From positions 256,034 to 320,033 of the forward strand of contig JADGDD010000002.1 in assembly GCA_016745075.1 (NCBI GenBank): a DNA stretch of 64,000 nt, in the 5' to 3' direction. Below the pieces are notes generated by a model, which was not told the origin of the DNA, ran no database searches, and was given only the letters and a program-made list of their open reading frames with translations. Each line of letters begins with the position of its first letter. The first letter of the stretch is position 1. The position numbers and the translations under genes were made by a program. This DNA is from Planctomycetota bacterium. GTDB taxonomy: Bacteria > Planctomycetota > UBA11346. Shown one piece after another: positions 1 through 7,897 of the stretch.

Positions 1-96
1 GGGTATAAAACCGCCGTATCTGTGCCCTGTTATCCAGGGCTTACAGATAGCGATGTGGAAGCGGTGTGTCGTTGGCTGATGAGCTTTGTTGCTTAA
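1..96 (+). CDS. C-terminal end of a DegT/DnrJ/EryC1-type sugar aminotransferase, probable PseC (partial)
   Basis: Frame 1 is open from the first base to a TAA at 94-96 and encodes 31 residues that include VPCYPGLTDSDVEAV. This is the usual C-terminal signature of PLP-dependent sugar aminotransferases of the DegT/DnrJ/EryC1/StrS family. The next genes are pseB, a CMP-sugar transferase, pseG and pseI, and PseC is the one pathway step otherwise missing, so UDP-4-amino-4,6-dideoxy-AltNAc transaminase is the likely product. The rest of the gene lies outside the window. The end overlaps the convergent fliW stop by 4 bases. The family call is fairly safe; the PseC assignment is inferred from context. 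Confidence 0.7.
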   Translation, partial: GYKTAVSVPCYPGLTDSDVEAVCRWLMSFVA

Positions 97-554
97 ACAG
101 CAACGCGTTGTTCGATTTGTAGCGGATGGCGCATGCTTAATGATTCATCAGACAAGAGTATTTGGCTGGCTTTGCAGGATTTGTCATTAATAAGAATAGG
201 AGCGCGTAAGTTCGCGGTCATTTCTCCATCGTGGACAGAGAGTACTGCGTAGACATGAATGTCGTCAGAACTGGTGGCTTCTAAATCGGCAGCATCTTGA
301 GCACCTATTTCAATCGGAATATCTATGCCTGCTTTAAAAACATCGAGTAGCAAAAAACTCACGGACGTTTCTTCTGTGCTTTGCAGCCAAAATAACAACG
401 GGTTGCCTTTGTTGACAACAATAAAGTCGCTTAATTGTTCAAATCCAATAATTGGTGTAACGCAGTTGACGACATGTTGCTCGCCGTAAGAAACAATGCC
501 GAGTGCCGCTGATTCTAGCTTAAGACAAGCCTGTTGAGTGGTTTGTGTAGTCAT
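93..554 (-). CDS. fliW: flagellar assembly factor FliW
   Basis: This 153-residue protein matches FliW, which binds flagellin in the cytoplasm and, when free, antagonises the RNA-binding regulator CsrA. Supporting features are the family length, the segment ALGIVSYGE followed by IGFEQLSDFIV near the N-terminus, and the conserved stretch LRAPILIND before the C-terminal third. An in-frame ATG exists at 569, but it forms part of the ribosome binding site: GGAGG sits 8 bases before the ATG at 554, which I take as the start. A sigma-54-like promoter at 581-596 would give a very short leader. No csrA is visible in the window. GGA-loop hairpins in two flagellin leaders fit a FliW-CsrA-flagellin circuit. 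Confidence 0.9.
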   Translation of the reverse strand: MTTQTTQQACLKLESAALGIVSYGEQHVVNCVTPIIGFEQLSDFIVVNKGNPLLFWLQSTEETSVSFLLLDVFKAGIDIPIEIGAQDAADLEATSSDDIHVYAVLSVHDGEMTANLRAPILINDKSCKASQILLSDESLSMRHPLQIEQRVAV

Positions 555-580
555 GGTTATTTCCTCCATTTAAAGACAAC

Positions 581-596
581 GCACATGGGATGCCAA
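581..596 (-). promoter_or_regulatory. sigma-54-like promoter for fliW
   Basis: Read on the minus strand the site is TTGGCAT-N5-GTGC, with the GG and GC pairs separated by the required 10 bases. The -24 element is a good match and the -12 element has GTGC instead of TTGC. Transcription would start about 15 bases before the fliW ATG at 554. It lies back to back with a better sigma-54-like site for pseB. Confidence 0.55.
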
Positions 597-633
597 AAGC
601 ATATGGAGTGATACGTATGCATTGTACTCGGTA

Positions 634-650
634 TTGGCATTGGACTTGCT
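634..650 (+). promoter_or_regulatory. sigma-54-like promoter for the pseB operon
   Basis: The sequence is TTGGCAT-N5-TTGCT, an almost perfect -24/-12 element with 10 bases between the GG and GC pairs. It lies about 52 bases before the pseB start at 702. Sigma-54 control of middle flagellar genes is common in flagellated bacteria, so a pseudaminic acid operon under this control is plausible. Confidence 0.7.
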
Positions 651-701
651 CCTCTTTATCGTGTTAACTCTTTAACAGACCAAAACGAACAGGAGATGTT
701 C

Positions 702-1727
702 ATGAGCGCAACAAGTCCGTTGGATGATCAGACAATATTGGTGACAGGTGGTACAGGAAGCTTTGGGAAAGCCTTTATCCGCAAGGCTCTTTCTGAACAT
801 AACCCAAGAAAAATTATTGTGTTTAGTCGAGATGAACTGAAACAATGGGAAATGCGGCAGTCAGATCCGATATTTGATCATAGTAATATTCGCTACTTTT
901 TAGGCGATGTTCGTGATAAAGAGCGCTTGATGCGTGCCTTCCGTGGTGTCGATTTGGTTGTGCATGCAGCTGCTCTGAAACAAGTTCCAGCCGCAGAATA
1001 TAACCCCACTGAATTTATAAAAACTAATATTCATGGAGCGATGAATATTATTGATGCTGCTATTGATAGAGGTGTGAAACGCGTGATTGCGCTTTCAACA
1101 GATAAAGCTGCAAACCCAATTAACCTATACGGAGCAACCAAGCTGTGTAGTGATAAATTATTTGTTTCCGGCAATGCCTATGTTGGAGAGAGCGGCCATC
1201 CACGTTTTGCTGTTGTCCGTTATGGCAATGTGCTTGGTTCGCGTGGGAGTATTATACCACGTTGGCGCACCATGATTGCTAACGGTGAAACAAATCTGAC
1301 TGTGACTGATGAACGTATGACAAGGTTTTGGATTAGCATAGACCAAGCGGTTGAATTTGTGGTCAGTAACTTTAGTCGTATGCGTGGTGGTGAAGTTTTC
1401 GTGCCAAAAATACCAAGTATGAATATTATGGATTTGGCAAAAGCTATTGGTCCAGATGCAAATATTACTGTGACTGGGATCCGTCCAGGAGAAAAACTTC
1501 ATGAATTGATGATTGGCGAAGATGATGCCCGTCATAGTATTGAATATGACACCCATTATGTTATTGCGGCAGAAACTGAACTTGGTTCTGATATGGCAAG
1601 TTATGAAACCATGCGTGATCTTGGTGGTAAAGCACTGGAACCTGGTTTTTCTTACGCGTCTGATACCAATAGCGAATGGTTGAATGTTGAACAATTGCAG
1701 GCGCTTATTGAAGACCTCGGTTTGTAA
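702..1727 (+). CDS. pseB: UDP-N-acetylglucosamine 4,6-dehydratase (inverting), PseB
   Basis: PseB converts UDP-GlcNAc to UDP-2-acetamido-2,6-dideoxy-L-arabino-4-hexulose, the first step to pseudaminic acid. The 341-residue protein is an extended SDR enzyme. It has the nucleotide-binding motif VTGGTGSFGKAF near residue 16, then FSRDELKQWEM, typical of the PseB/FlaA1 group, and the catalytic YGATK after LSTDKAANP. The N-terminal Rossmann domain and the C-terminal GIRPGEKLHELM segment are both complete. An upstream ATG at 696 abuts AGGAG, so the ATG at 702, with AGGAG 6 bases ahead, is the better start. It is the first complete gene of an operon read from the sigma-54-like promoter at 634. Confidence 0.93.
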   Translation: MSATSPLDDQTILVTGGTGSFGKAFIRKALSEHNPRKIIVFSRDELKQWEMRQSDPIFDHSNIRYFLGDVRDKERLMRAFRGVDLVVHAAALKQVPAAEYNPTEFIKTNIHGAMNIIDAAIDRGVKRVIALSTDKAANPINLYGATKLCSDKLFVSGNAYVGESGHPRFAVVRYGNVLGSRGSIIPRWRTMIANGETNLTVTDERMTRFWISIDQAVEFVVSNFSRMRGGEVFVPKIPSMNIMDLAKAIGPDANITVTGIRPGEKLHELMIGEDDARHSIEYDTHYVIAAETELGSDMASYETMRDLGGKALEPGFSYASDTNSEWLNVEQLQALIEDLGL

Positions 1728-1735
1728 TATTTACC

Positions 1736-2464
1736 ATGCAGCCGTGTATTATCATTCAAGCGCGTATGACCTCGGAGCGTTTGCCCGGTAAGATTTTGTT
1801 GCCACTAGCTGGATCAACGGTGTTGGGTGCTCTCATCAACCGTTTAGGATCGCTGCGAAAAAACGTGGTCATAGCAACAACGAATGACGGTTCTGAAGAA
1901 CCGATCACGACATGGTGTGAACAAGAGAACATTCCCTATGTTTGTGGTGATACAGAAAACGTGTTGTCTCGGTATCTTTTGGCGGCTGAGAGTGTTGGCG
2001 CAAAAGGTTCAGATATTTTGGTACGCTTAACATCAGACTGCCCACTGATTGATGCTGACATTGTTCAACGTATCATTGATGTGCATGTCCAAACGGGTGC
2101 CGATTATACGTCCAACACCATAAACCGTACTTTTCCAAGAGGGCTTGATACCGAAGTGTTTTCAGCAGCCGCTTTACAAACGGTGCAGCAGCGTGCAGAA
2201 CTGCAACGTGATAAGGAACATGTTACGAGCTATATGCACCTGACGGCCCCGCATGAATTTCATATTGAACATTATTGTCATGCAGAAAACCATTCACAAT
2301 ATCGAATAACCGTTGATGAAGTAGACGATTATCGCGTTGTTAAAGAAGTGTATGAATTATTTCATAACCGATATGATTTCAGTTATGCGGAGTTAATTGC
2401 AGCAATGCAAGCTCATCCAGAGATAGCATTACGCAATCAACATATTGAACAGAAAAAAACATAA
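1736..2464 (+). CDS. SpsF/COG1861-type nucleotidyltransferase, probable CMP-pseudaminic acid synthetase
   Basis: The 242-residue protein begins CIIIQARMTSERLPGK, the signature of the SpsF branch of CMP-sugar (KDO/NeuA-like) transferases, and has LVRLTSDCPLIDADI and FPRGLDTEVF further on. It occupies the PseF position between pseB and pseG and no other CMP-sugar synthetase is present, so activation of pseudaminic acid with CTP is the likely role. The family is often labelled glycosyltransferase or spore-coat protein, and substrate specificity cannot be read from sequence. It follows pseB by 8 bases and its stop lies directly before the next start, which fits one transcript. Confidence 0.78.
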   Translation: MQPCIIIQARMTSERLPGKILLPLAGSTVLGALINRLGSLRKNVVIATTNDGSEEPITTWCEQENIPYVCGDTENVLSRYLLAAESVGAKGSDILVRLTSDCPLIDADIVQRIIDVHVQTGADYTSNTINRTFPRGLDTEVFSAAALQTVQQRAELQRDKEHVTSYMHLTAPHEFHIEHYCHAENHSQYRITVDEVDDYRVVKEVYELFHNRYDFSYAELIAAMQAHPEIALRNQHIEQKKT

Positions 2465-2465
2465 T

Positions 2466-3908
2466 ATGCTGATTGCTATACGAACAGATTCATCTTCTGT
2501 GATTGGTATTGGCCATGTATCGAGGACCTTGACCCTTGCACAACGTTTGCGTACACGCGGCTGTGATGTTGTTTTTTGTGTCCAAAATTTATCCGGTTCT
2601 ATACATGCACAAATAGAGCAGGCTGGTTTTCGGCTTATGTTTCTAGCCTCGTTAGAAAAAGAACTCTGTTTATCTTGCTTACAAGAATTATCTCCAGATC
2701 TGGTTTTACTTGATCACTATGGAATAGATAGTGCTGACGAACAGTTTCTGAAAGAGCATTTAGATGTACCGCTTGTCGCATATGATGATACCTATCAACA
2801 GCACGCGGTGGATTGTGTTATTAACCATAATATGTACGCAGAACCATCTGCATACAGTGGAAAAATACCAGAAGATGCTCTCTGCTTGTGTGGTATGCCG
2901 TATGCTGCATTGCGAGATGAATTTATTCCATACGTCAAAGCGGAAGAGCTCTCTTTACATCAAGGACGCGTGTTGGTGACAATGGGTGGGGCTGATCCAC
3001 AACATGTTACTCCCATTATTATGCAAGCATTACTGAAAGAGGATACTCGGCCAGTAGATGTGGTAATTGGCAGTGCGTATCAATGTGGTCAGGACATTAA
3101 AGATATTGCATCAGAGCACCCAGCTCGATTTACAGTTCATGAGCATGTTCAGCGTTTAGCACCTCTGATGGAAACCGCAGAAATTGTAATTGCAGGTGCC
3201 GGAGTAACGAGTTTAGAAATAGCCTGTGTTGGTCGGGCAATGATTTTAGGACAACTTGCAGAGAATCAGTGCTATGTGGCAGATTATATGCGTCATCATA
3301 GCTTGGCAGTTGTTGTTGAAGATGTTCTGTCTCAAGCATCTTGGCAGCAGGCTTTTGAAAATATTCAGCAAGATATTCATGCATTCAGTAAACGTTGTGC
3401 GGTCTTTGCCAAGCAGTGGAGTCCATCCGTTTTGCCCAAAGCGTTGATTCGTCTTGCGTGTCGTACTGTGGCATTGCGTCCGGCCCGTACAGAAGACTGT
3501 CGGCTGTGGTTTGACTTAGCAAATGATCCACTTGTTCGGCAGGGATCGTTTTGTTCTGATGAAATAACTTGGGATGAACATCAACAATGGTTTGCTGGAT
3601 CATTGGCAAATCCCAAACGATGTTTACTCGCGTTAATAAGTAACAAGGTTTTTCTTGGACAAGTGCGTTTTGATGAACAGGGCAACGATGATGCCGTTAT
3701 TGGTATTAGTTTATCACCACTGTTGCGCGGCTGTGGGATGGCCGCGCAGGTATTACGTATGGCAGTTGCCCAAGGGCCACAACGTCGTATCCTCGCTGAA
3801 ATAAAAGAAAATAATACAGCATCCATTCGCGCTTTTCTTGCAGCAGGATTTAGTGAGTATAGCAGCGACGCGACGAAAAAGGTTTATCAGTATGATAATC
3901 GACGGTAG
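2466..3908 (+). CDS. pseG: fused PseG-PseH: UDP-sugar hydrolase plus GNAT acetyltransferase
   Basis: The protein has 480 residues, well above the usual PseG length of about 270-340. The first part (about 1-335) is PseG: it opens with IAIRTDSSSVIGIGHVSRTL, the glycine/histidine loop of the GT-B-like UDP-sugar hydrolases, and carries VTMGGADPQHVT and IAGAGVTSLEIACVGRA. It would remove UDP from the diacetamido-altrose sugar. From about residue 338 a GNAT domain begins with VALRPARTEDCRLWF and ends AGFSEYSSDATKKVYQ, as in PseH, which N-acetylates the 4-amino sugar. An earlier in-frame ATG at 2445 would overlap the previous gene, so ATG 2466 is preferred. The fusion joins two consecutive-pathway enzymes. 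Confidence 0.88.
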   Translation: MLIAIRTDSSSVIGIGHVSRTLTLAQRLRTRGCDVVFCVQNLSGSIHAQIEQAGFRLMFLASLEKELCLSCLQELSPDLVLLDHYGIDSADEQFLKEHLDVPLVAYDDTYQQHAVDCVINHNMYAEPSAYSGKIPEDALCLCGMPYAALRDEFIPYVKAEELSLHQGRVLVTMGGADPQHVTPIIMQALLKEDTRPVDVVIGSAYQCGQDIKDIASEHPARFTVHEHVQRLAPLMETAEIVIAGAGVTSLEIACVGRAMILGQLAENQCYVADYMRHHSLAVVVEDVLSQASWQQAFENIQQDIHAFSKRCAVFAKQWSPSVLPKALIRLACRTVALRPARTEDCRLWFDLANDPLVRQGSFCSDEITWDEHQQWFAGSLANPKRCLLALISNKVFLGQVRFDEQGNDDAVIGISLSPLLRGCGMAAQVLRMAVAQGPQRRILAEIKENNTASIRAFLAAGFSEYSSDATKKVYQYDNRR

Positions 3909-4938
3909 AAAAATTGGTCCCGGCCATCCAGTCTATATTATTGCGGAAATATCGGCTAACCATAACGGTGATAAAGAAAAGTGCCTTGAGCTTGTTCGTT
4001 TAGCACAGGCATCTGGCGCTGATGCAGTGAAGTTGCAGACGTATACCGCAGACACCTTAACCATTAATTGTGATAAACCACCTTTTGTCATTGAAGGTGG
4101 TTTATGGGACAAACGGAATTTATACGAGCTCTATAAAGAAGCGTATACTCCGTGGGAATGGCATGCAGATATTTTTGCAGAAGCCAAACGTCTTGGGATA
4201 ACCTGCTTTAGCACGCCTTTTGATACAACGGCAGTTGATTTTTTAGAAGAACTTGATGCTCCTGTTCATAAGGTCGCCAGCTTTGAAATTGTAGATATTC
4301 CATTATTACAGAAAATAGCATCAACCGGTAAACCTGTTATTGCATCAACTGGTATGGCAAGCCTTGAGGAAATAGCCCGGGCAGAAGAAACTTTGCGAGT
4401 GCATGGTGCAGGAGATATTGCGCTTTTAAAATGTGTATCCAGTTACCCAGCTGTGCCAGCAGATTTTAATGTGCGAACTATACCACATTTGGCAGAAACA
4501 TTTCATGTGATAAGTGGTTTGTCTGATCATAGTATGGGGCACACGGTAGCAGTAGCAGCAGTGAGCCTTGGTGCCCACATTGTTGAAAAACATTTTATTG
4601 CGGACCGTAGTGATGGTGGACCAGATAGTGCGTTTAGTATGGAGCCACAAGAGTTTGCAGAAATGGTACAAGCTCTTCGTGATGCAGAACAAGCTCTTGG
4701 CTCTATAGATTACGGAGTTGGCCATAATGAGAGTGGTAGTATTACTTTTCGTCGCTCAATATTTGTTGTGGAAGATATTGCCGCAGGTGAAGTGTTTACA
4801 GAACAGAATACACGTATTATTCGTCCAGGCCACGGCTTGCCGCCTATGGACTATCCGCGCGTACTTGGCAGAACTGCAACAGCGGCACTGCAACGTGGTA
4901 CCGCTTTGACGTGGGATGTGATTGGCGGGAGTGTTTAA
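3892..4938 (+). CDS. pseI: pseudaminic acid synthase PseI
   Basis: PseI condenses the 6-deoxy diacetamido-hexose with phosphoenolpyruvate to form pseudaminic acid. The 348-residue protein shows the NeuB-type TIM barrel with YIIAEISANHNGD near the start, KLQTYTADTLT, KVASFEIVDIPLLQ and GLSDHSMGH. A C-terminal SAF (antifreeze-like) domain runs from about SIFVVEDIAAGEV to LTWDVIGG. An upstream in-frame start at 3838 is unlikely; the ATG at 3892 gives the standard length and overlaps pseG by 17 bases, as in a coupled operon. The operon ends here, facing the minus-strand gene whose stop overlaps by 4 bases. Confidence 0.92.
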   Translation: MIIDGRKIGPGHPVYIIAEISANHNGDKEKCLELVRLAQASGADAVKLQTYTADTLTINCDKPPFVIEGGLWDKRNLYELYKEAYTPWEWHADIFAEAKRLGITCFSTPFDTTAVDFLEELDAPVHKVASFEIVDIPLLQKIASTGKPVIASTGMASLEEIARAEETLRVHGAGDIALLKCVSSYPAVPADFNVRTIPHLAETFHVISGLSDHSMGHTVAVAAVSLGAHIVEKHFIADRSDGGPDSAFSMEPQEFAEMVQALRDAEQALGSIDYGVGHNESGSITFRRSIFVVEDIAAGEVFTEQNTRIIRPGHGLPPMDYPRVLGRTATAALQRGTALTWDVIGGSV

Positions 4939-6050
4939 GATGAGAGCGTTTGGTTAATGAACTGCATAATAATAGGTTCATCAAGGAAACGTTCTTGATT
5001 TTCATAGCACAATTTTTTCGCAATATCTGGGTTGCCAGATTTTTGTAAGGCGGATAAAAGTTGAGCAAAAACGCTTGGATCATTGGGCTCACATTGTTGA
5101 AGCTCAAGAAGTGCTGTCATTTCTGCATGCAGGTCTTGTTGGGCTTGGGCAATGCGGGTTTTGATTTTTAATTGCAGGACCGTATCTTCAATGTGTTCAT
5201 TGAGAATGGCGGCACCGTCCCATTGACCTAATTCAACGCGGGCAAGGGTGCCGATAATTGCCGCTTGTGGAAAGACATCAGATAAGAAACGAATATCACC
5301 AATTGTCTGTAATGCTTCTTCTGCTTTTCCCGATTCCAACTGACGACGAGCTCTAGCAACAGCGGTGTGATCACCACATGCTGGTCCGTATAGTTTGAGA
5401 ATGTTTTCGTGTTGGTTGTCTGATGCATAACGGAGGCAGTCTGCAATAATGCTATCACTCTCGATGGCATAGAGCACTGCTGGTTGTTTGTGCATGAGTG
5501 ACAGTGCTTTGTCTGCAATCAGTTGTGCGTTGTCACCCGTGAGGCCATGTTGAACAAGGCGCAGATAAACGGTGCCAGTGTTCTCTGCAAAATAGAGGTC
5601 GCACAATTTCGTGGTTACGGCAGATGGGCAGCGTAAGGCTAAGAGGCAACTGGCTCCAGCACGGTCGCGGGTATCAGTAATGTTTTGGATAATGGTCCAT
5701 GCATCATCTGCGGTCCCATTAAAATTGTAAATATCTAAAAACCACTGCCAGTCTTCTGGTATATAACCAGCTGCAACAAAGCGATCAATGGCAGCAATGT
5801 TACCATCAATCATACAGCTAATAAGCAGTGAATGATGAATAGGGGCATCAGGAGAAATGACTTTTTTCTGAAGACACATCCATGCAAGCTGATTGGTATT
5901 AAACGAACTCAGCCCCTCATCACCTTTTGTTAATTGGTGACGGTTAATAGCAGAAGATGCTTCGTGCCGTAATATTTCCGATTCAAGTTGGCCTTGTCGA
6001 TGGAGGTCGAGCAGAACGGCTTGATACTGATCTAAGTTACAGTTGTTCAT
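4935..6050 (-). CDS. uncharacterised solenoid-like protein downstream of Maf
   Basis: I do not recognise this 371-residue protein. It is soluble, with no signal peptide. Its C-terminal half is rich in Ala/Leu helices of TPR character, for example LESGKAEEALQTIGD and LARVELGQWDGAAIL, which suggests a helical-repeat scaffold. The ATG at 6050 overlaps the end of the maf gene by 14 bases and has GAGG 6 bases upstream, so it is translated with maf. An open frame continues upstream to 6173 inside maf, but that part is a shadow. Its placement between flagellin, Maf and the pseudaminic operon suggests a role in flagellin glycosylation, perhaps as a partner of the glycosyltransferase. Confidence 0.6.
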   Translation of the reverse strand: MNNCNLDQYQAVLLDLHRQGQLESEILRHEASSAINRHQLTKGDEGLSSFNTNQLAWMCLQKKVISPDAPIHHSLLISCMIDGNIAAIDRFVAAGYIPEDWQWFLDIYNFNGTADDAWTIIQNITDTRDRAGASCLLALRCPSAVTTKLCDLYFAENTGTVYLRLVQHGLTGDNAQLIADKALSLMHKQPAVLYAIESDSIIADCLRYASDNQHENILKLYGPACGDHTAVARARRQLESGKAEEALQTIGDIRFLSDVFPQAAIIGTLARVELGQWDGAAILNEHIEDTVLQLKIKTRIAQAQQDLHAEMTALLELQQCEPNDPSVFAQLLSALQKSGNPDIAKKLCYENQERFLDEPIIMQFINQTLSS

Positions 6051-7815
6051 TGAAAGCCTCCAAGGATGTATTGAGCTCAGGCAGGAATGCGTCAATGAGT
6101 TTTGGTATAGTTTCGCAGAACATATCCATAACAAGGATGTGGTTCCAGTTACGTTGCCCTTCTGTACGGACATGCGTGTTGTATTGTAATTTCACCATGA
6201 GGTTTCGTAAGGCTGCTCGGAAAATATACTGAAACCATAAACGATTTTCTGAGGTGACTGGGGATGAAATATCTAATTTGCCAGCAATGTTTTCAATGGT
6301 CTGTTGGCAATCCAAAGAATCAGTTAGCTCTTTTATTTTGATTCGTTGTTCTGCACAATATTTTTTTACAGCAAGCATATCATCCGGCAGTTGTAAACAT
6401 TTTTTATTATAGGCATCCCAGTGTTCTGTGTCGGGCGTAAAATCAGGTAATGATTTATCAATAGTGTTGCCCGTAGAATCTGGTAAGTCACCCGTGCTTG
6501 TGCCTTCAATAGCAGCGCCAGAGTTTTTGTTACAGTTGATATATGAGCATTTGGTTTGATCTTTAATGATGAGTTCAATATCAGAACGAAATATTTCCAT
6601 GAGACCAGAGGTCAGCAAGGTGCCGCCTCCATTGGCTGGAATATCAAATAGCCGATAGTAATAATCATCTGCTGTTCGTGAATAACGGTCGTCATAGTGA
6701 CTGGTTATTTCTTTCGCATCGGCATTAGCAAATTTATTGTAATATTCACCACCAGAGAAGCCGAGATCGTGGCCAACAAGGTATGCTGAGTTACAGCCAA
6801 GCATGGACGCAGCGGCAATGGTGAGCGTACCCGTTGAACGGCCACTCATAGATTGTTTCACGCCATCGTGAATCCACGGATACAGTTTATCTGGATTCCA
6901 CCACCAGACGACTCGTTCCTCAAATGGTTCAACGGCATCGTGGTGAATAACTGGTAAGGCAAGGAGATGAGCTTTACTTTTATGAGCAACGTTTTTGACG
7001 TATTTCGCTTGGTGCGGTGGTCGTTCAACCATGCAGATAAAATCAGGATCTATGCCTTGTGAGACGAGACCATCGTACATGGTATCTGCACAAATAATAA
7101 CATGTTCATGCTGAATTGTTTTGATGTGTTCTATAGAGTGTTCAACACTAGGACCACTCGCAATACAGATAGCGGTTTGACCTTCAAAGTGTCCACGTAG
7201 GTGGTCCGAATTTCGGCATTCGCCAATTTGTTTACCATGGCTGAGGGTATGTTTCGCACCCATAAAGGTGTCATAGACGTCATTGCCAAGACTATCAAAA
7301 CGTTCGGCCATAGTTTTTTTAATGACAGGTAACAGTTGGGCACGTTCTTCTTCTGCTGGTGTGACTAGTGGGTGATCTTCAAGGATGGTTGTTCCTGGTA
7401 TCAACGTAATAAGTCGGTGTGTATAGAAAATTCTGGTAATAACAGGGATACATTCATCTGGACTACGAATAAAATGAAGATGAAGATTGGGGAGTTTTGA
7501 AAAATCAGTTTGGTCTAATTGCCCGAGGCTATGTGCAAAGGCATTTAGTTCGCTGCCGAAGATAATAAAATGAATGACTTTTCGTCGGGCGCGAGCATCA
7601 TCGGCAAGTAATTTTAAACTGGTTCCATCGCCCCAGCCAAGCACAAGCAGGCATTCATTGACAAAAGCTAAGGAACGTCTGAGCGAAGCGATTGTTTTTT
7701 TATTACTAAGAACAGTATCTGGTTTTTCAGGCCATGCTTGTGGAAGCATGGCCTGAAAAATAGGGTTCAGATTCAGTAGGAATGCTGAGGTTGTCCGAAA
7801 TTGTTCTTGGCTCAT
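6037..7815 (-). CDS. motility-associated factor (Maf) flagellin glycosyltransferase, DUF115 family
   Basis: Maf proteins transfer nonulosonic acids such as pseudaminic acid to Ser/Thr of flagellin in the cytoplasm before export. This 592-residue protein has the family's central DUF115/MptE-like domain with AICIASGPSVEHSI, VIICADTMYDGLVSQGIDPD and YLVGHDLGFSGGEYY, which are sialyltransferase-like nucleotide-sugar binding elements. Length and domain order match the family. The gene lies 82 bases after the first flagellin with no clear terminator between, so it may be read from flagellin promoters. The pseudaminic pathway upstream would supply its donor, CMP-Pse. It is the only Maf in the window, serving at least three flagellins. 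Confidence 0.88.
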   Translation of the reverse strand: MSQEQFRTTSAFLLNLNPIFQAMLPQAWPEKPDTVLSNKKTIASLRRSLAFVNECLLVLGWGDGTSLKLLADDARARRKVIHFIIFGSELNAFAHSLGQLDQTDFSKLPNLHLHFIRSPDECIPVITRIFYTHRLITLIPGTTILEDHPLVTPAEEERAQLLPVIKKTMAERFDSLGNDVYDTFMGAKHTLSHGKQIGECRNSDHLRGHFEGQTAICIASGPSVEHSIEHIKTIQHEHVIICADTMYDGLVSQGIDPDFICMVERPPHQAKYVKNVAHKSKAHLLALPVIHHDAVEPFEERVVWWWNPDKLYPWIHDGVKQSMSGRSTGTLTIAAASMLGCNSAYLVGHDLGFSGGEYYNKFANADAKEITSHYDDRYSRTADDYYYRLFDIPANGGGTLLTSGLMEIFRSDIELIIKDQTKCSYINCNKNSGAAIEGTSTGDLPDSTGNTIDKSLPDFTPDTEHWDAYNKKCLQLPDDMLAVKKYCAEQRIKIKELTDSLDCQQTIENIAGKLDISSPVTSENRLWFQYIFRAALRNLMVKLQYNTHVRTEGQRNWNHILVMDMFCETIPKLIDAFLPELNTSLEAFNEQL

Positions 7816-7897
7816 AGGAGGCCCTAATGAAGAGGAGAAAGGGGAGAAGGGAACAGTGTATGATTTTAGCCTGTCTCGTTTTCATTCGAGTCAAGAA

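Noticed and set aside
1158..1694. 178-residue minus-strand frame within pseB
   Set aside because: It overlaps a well-supported gene entirely and lacks any recognisable features.
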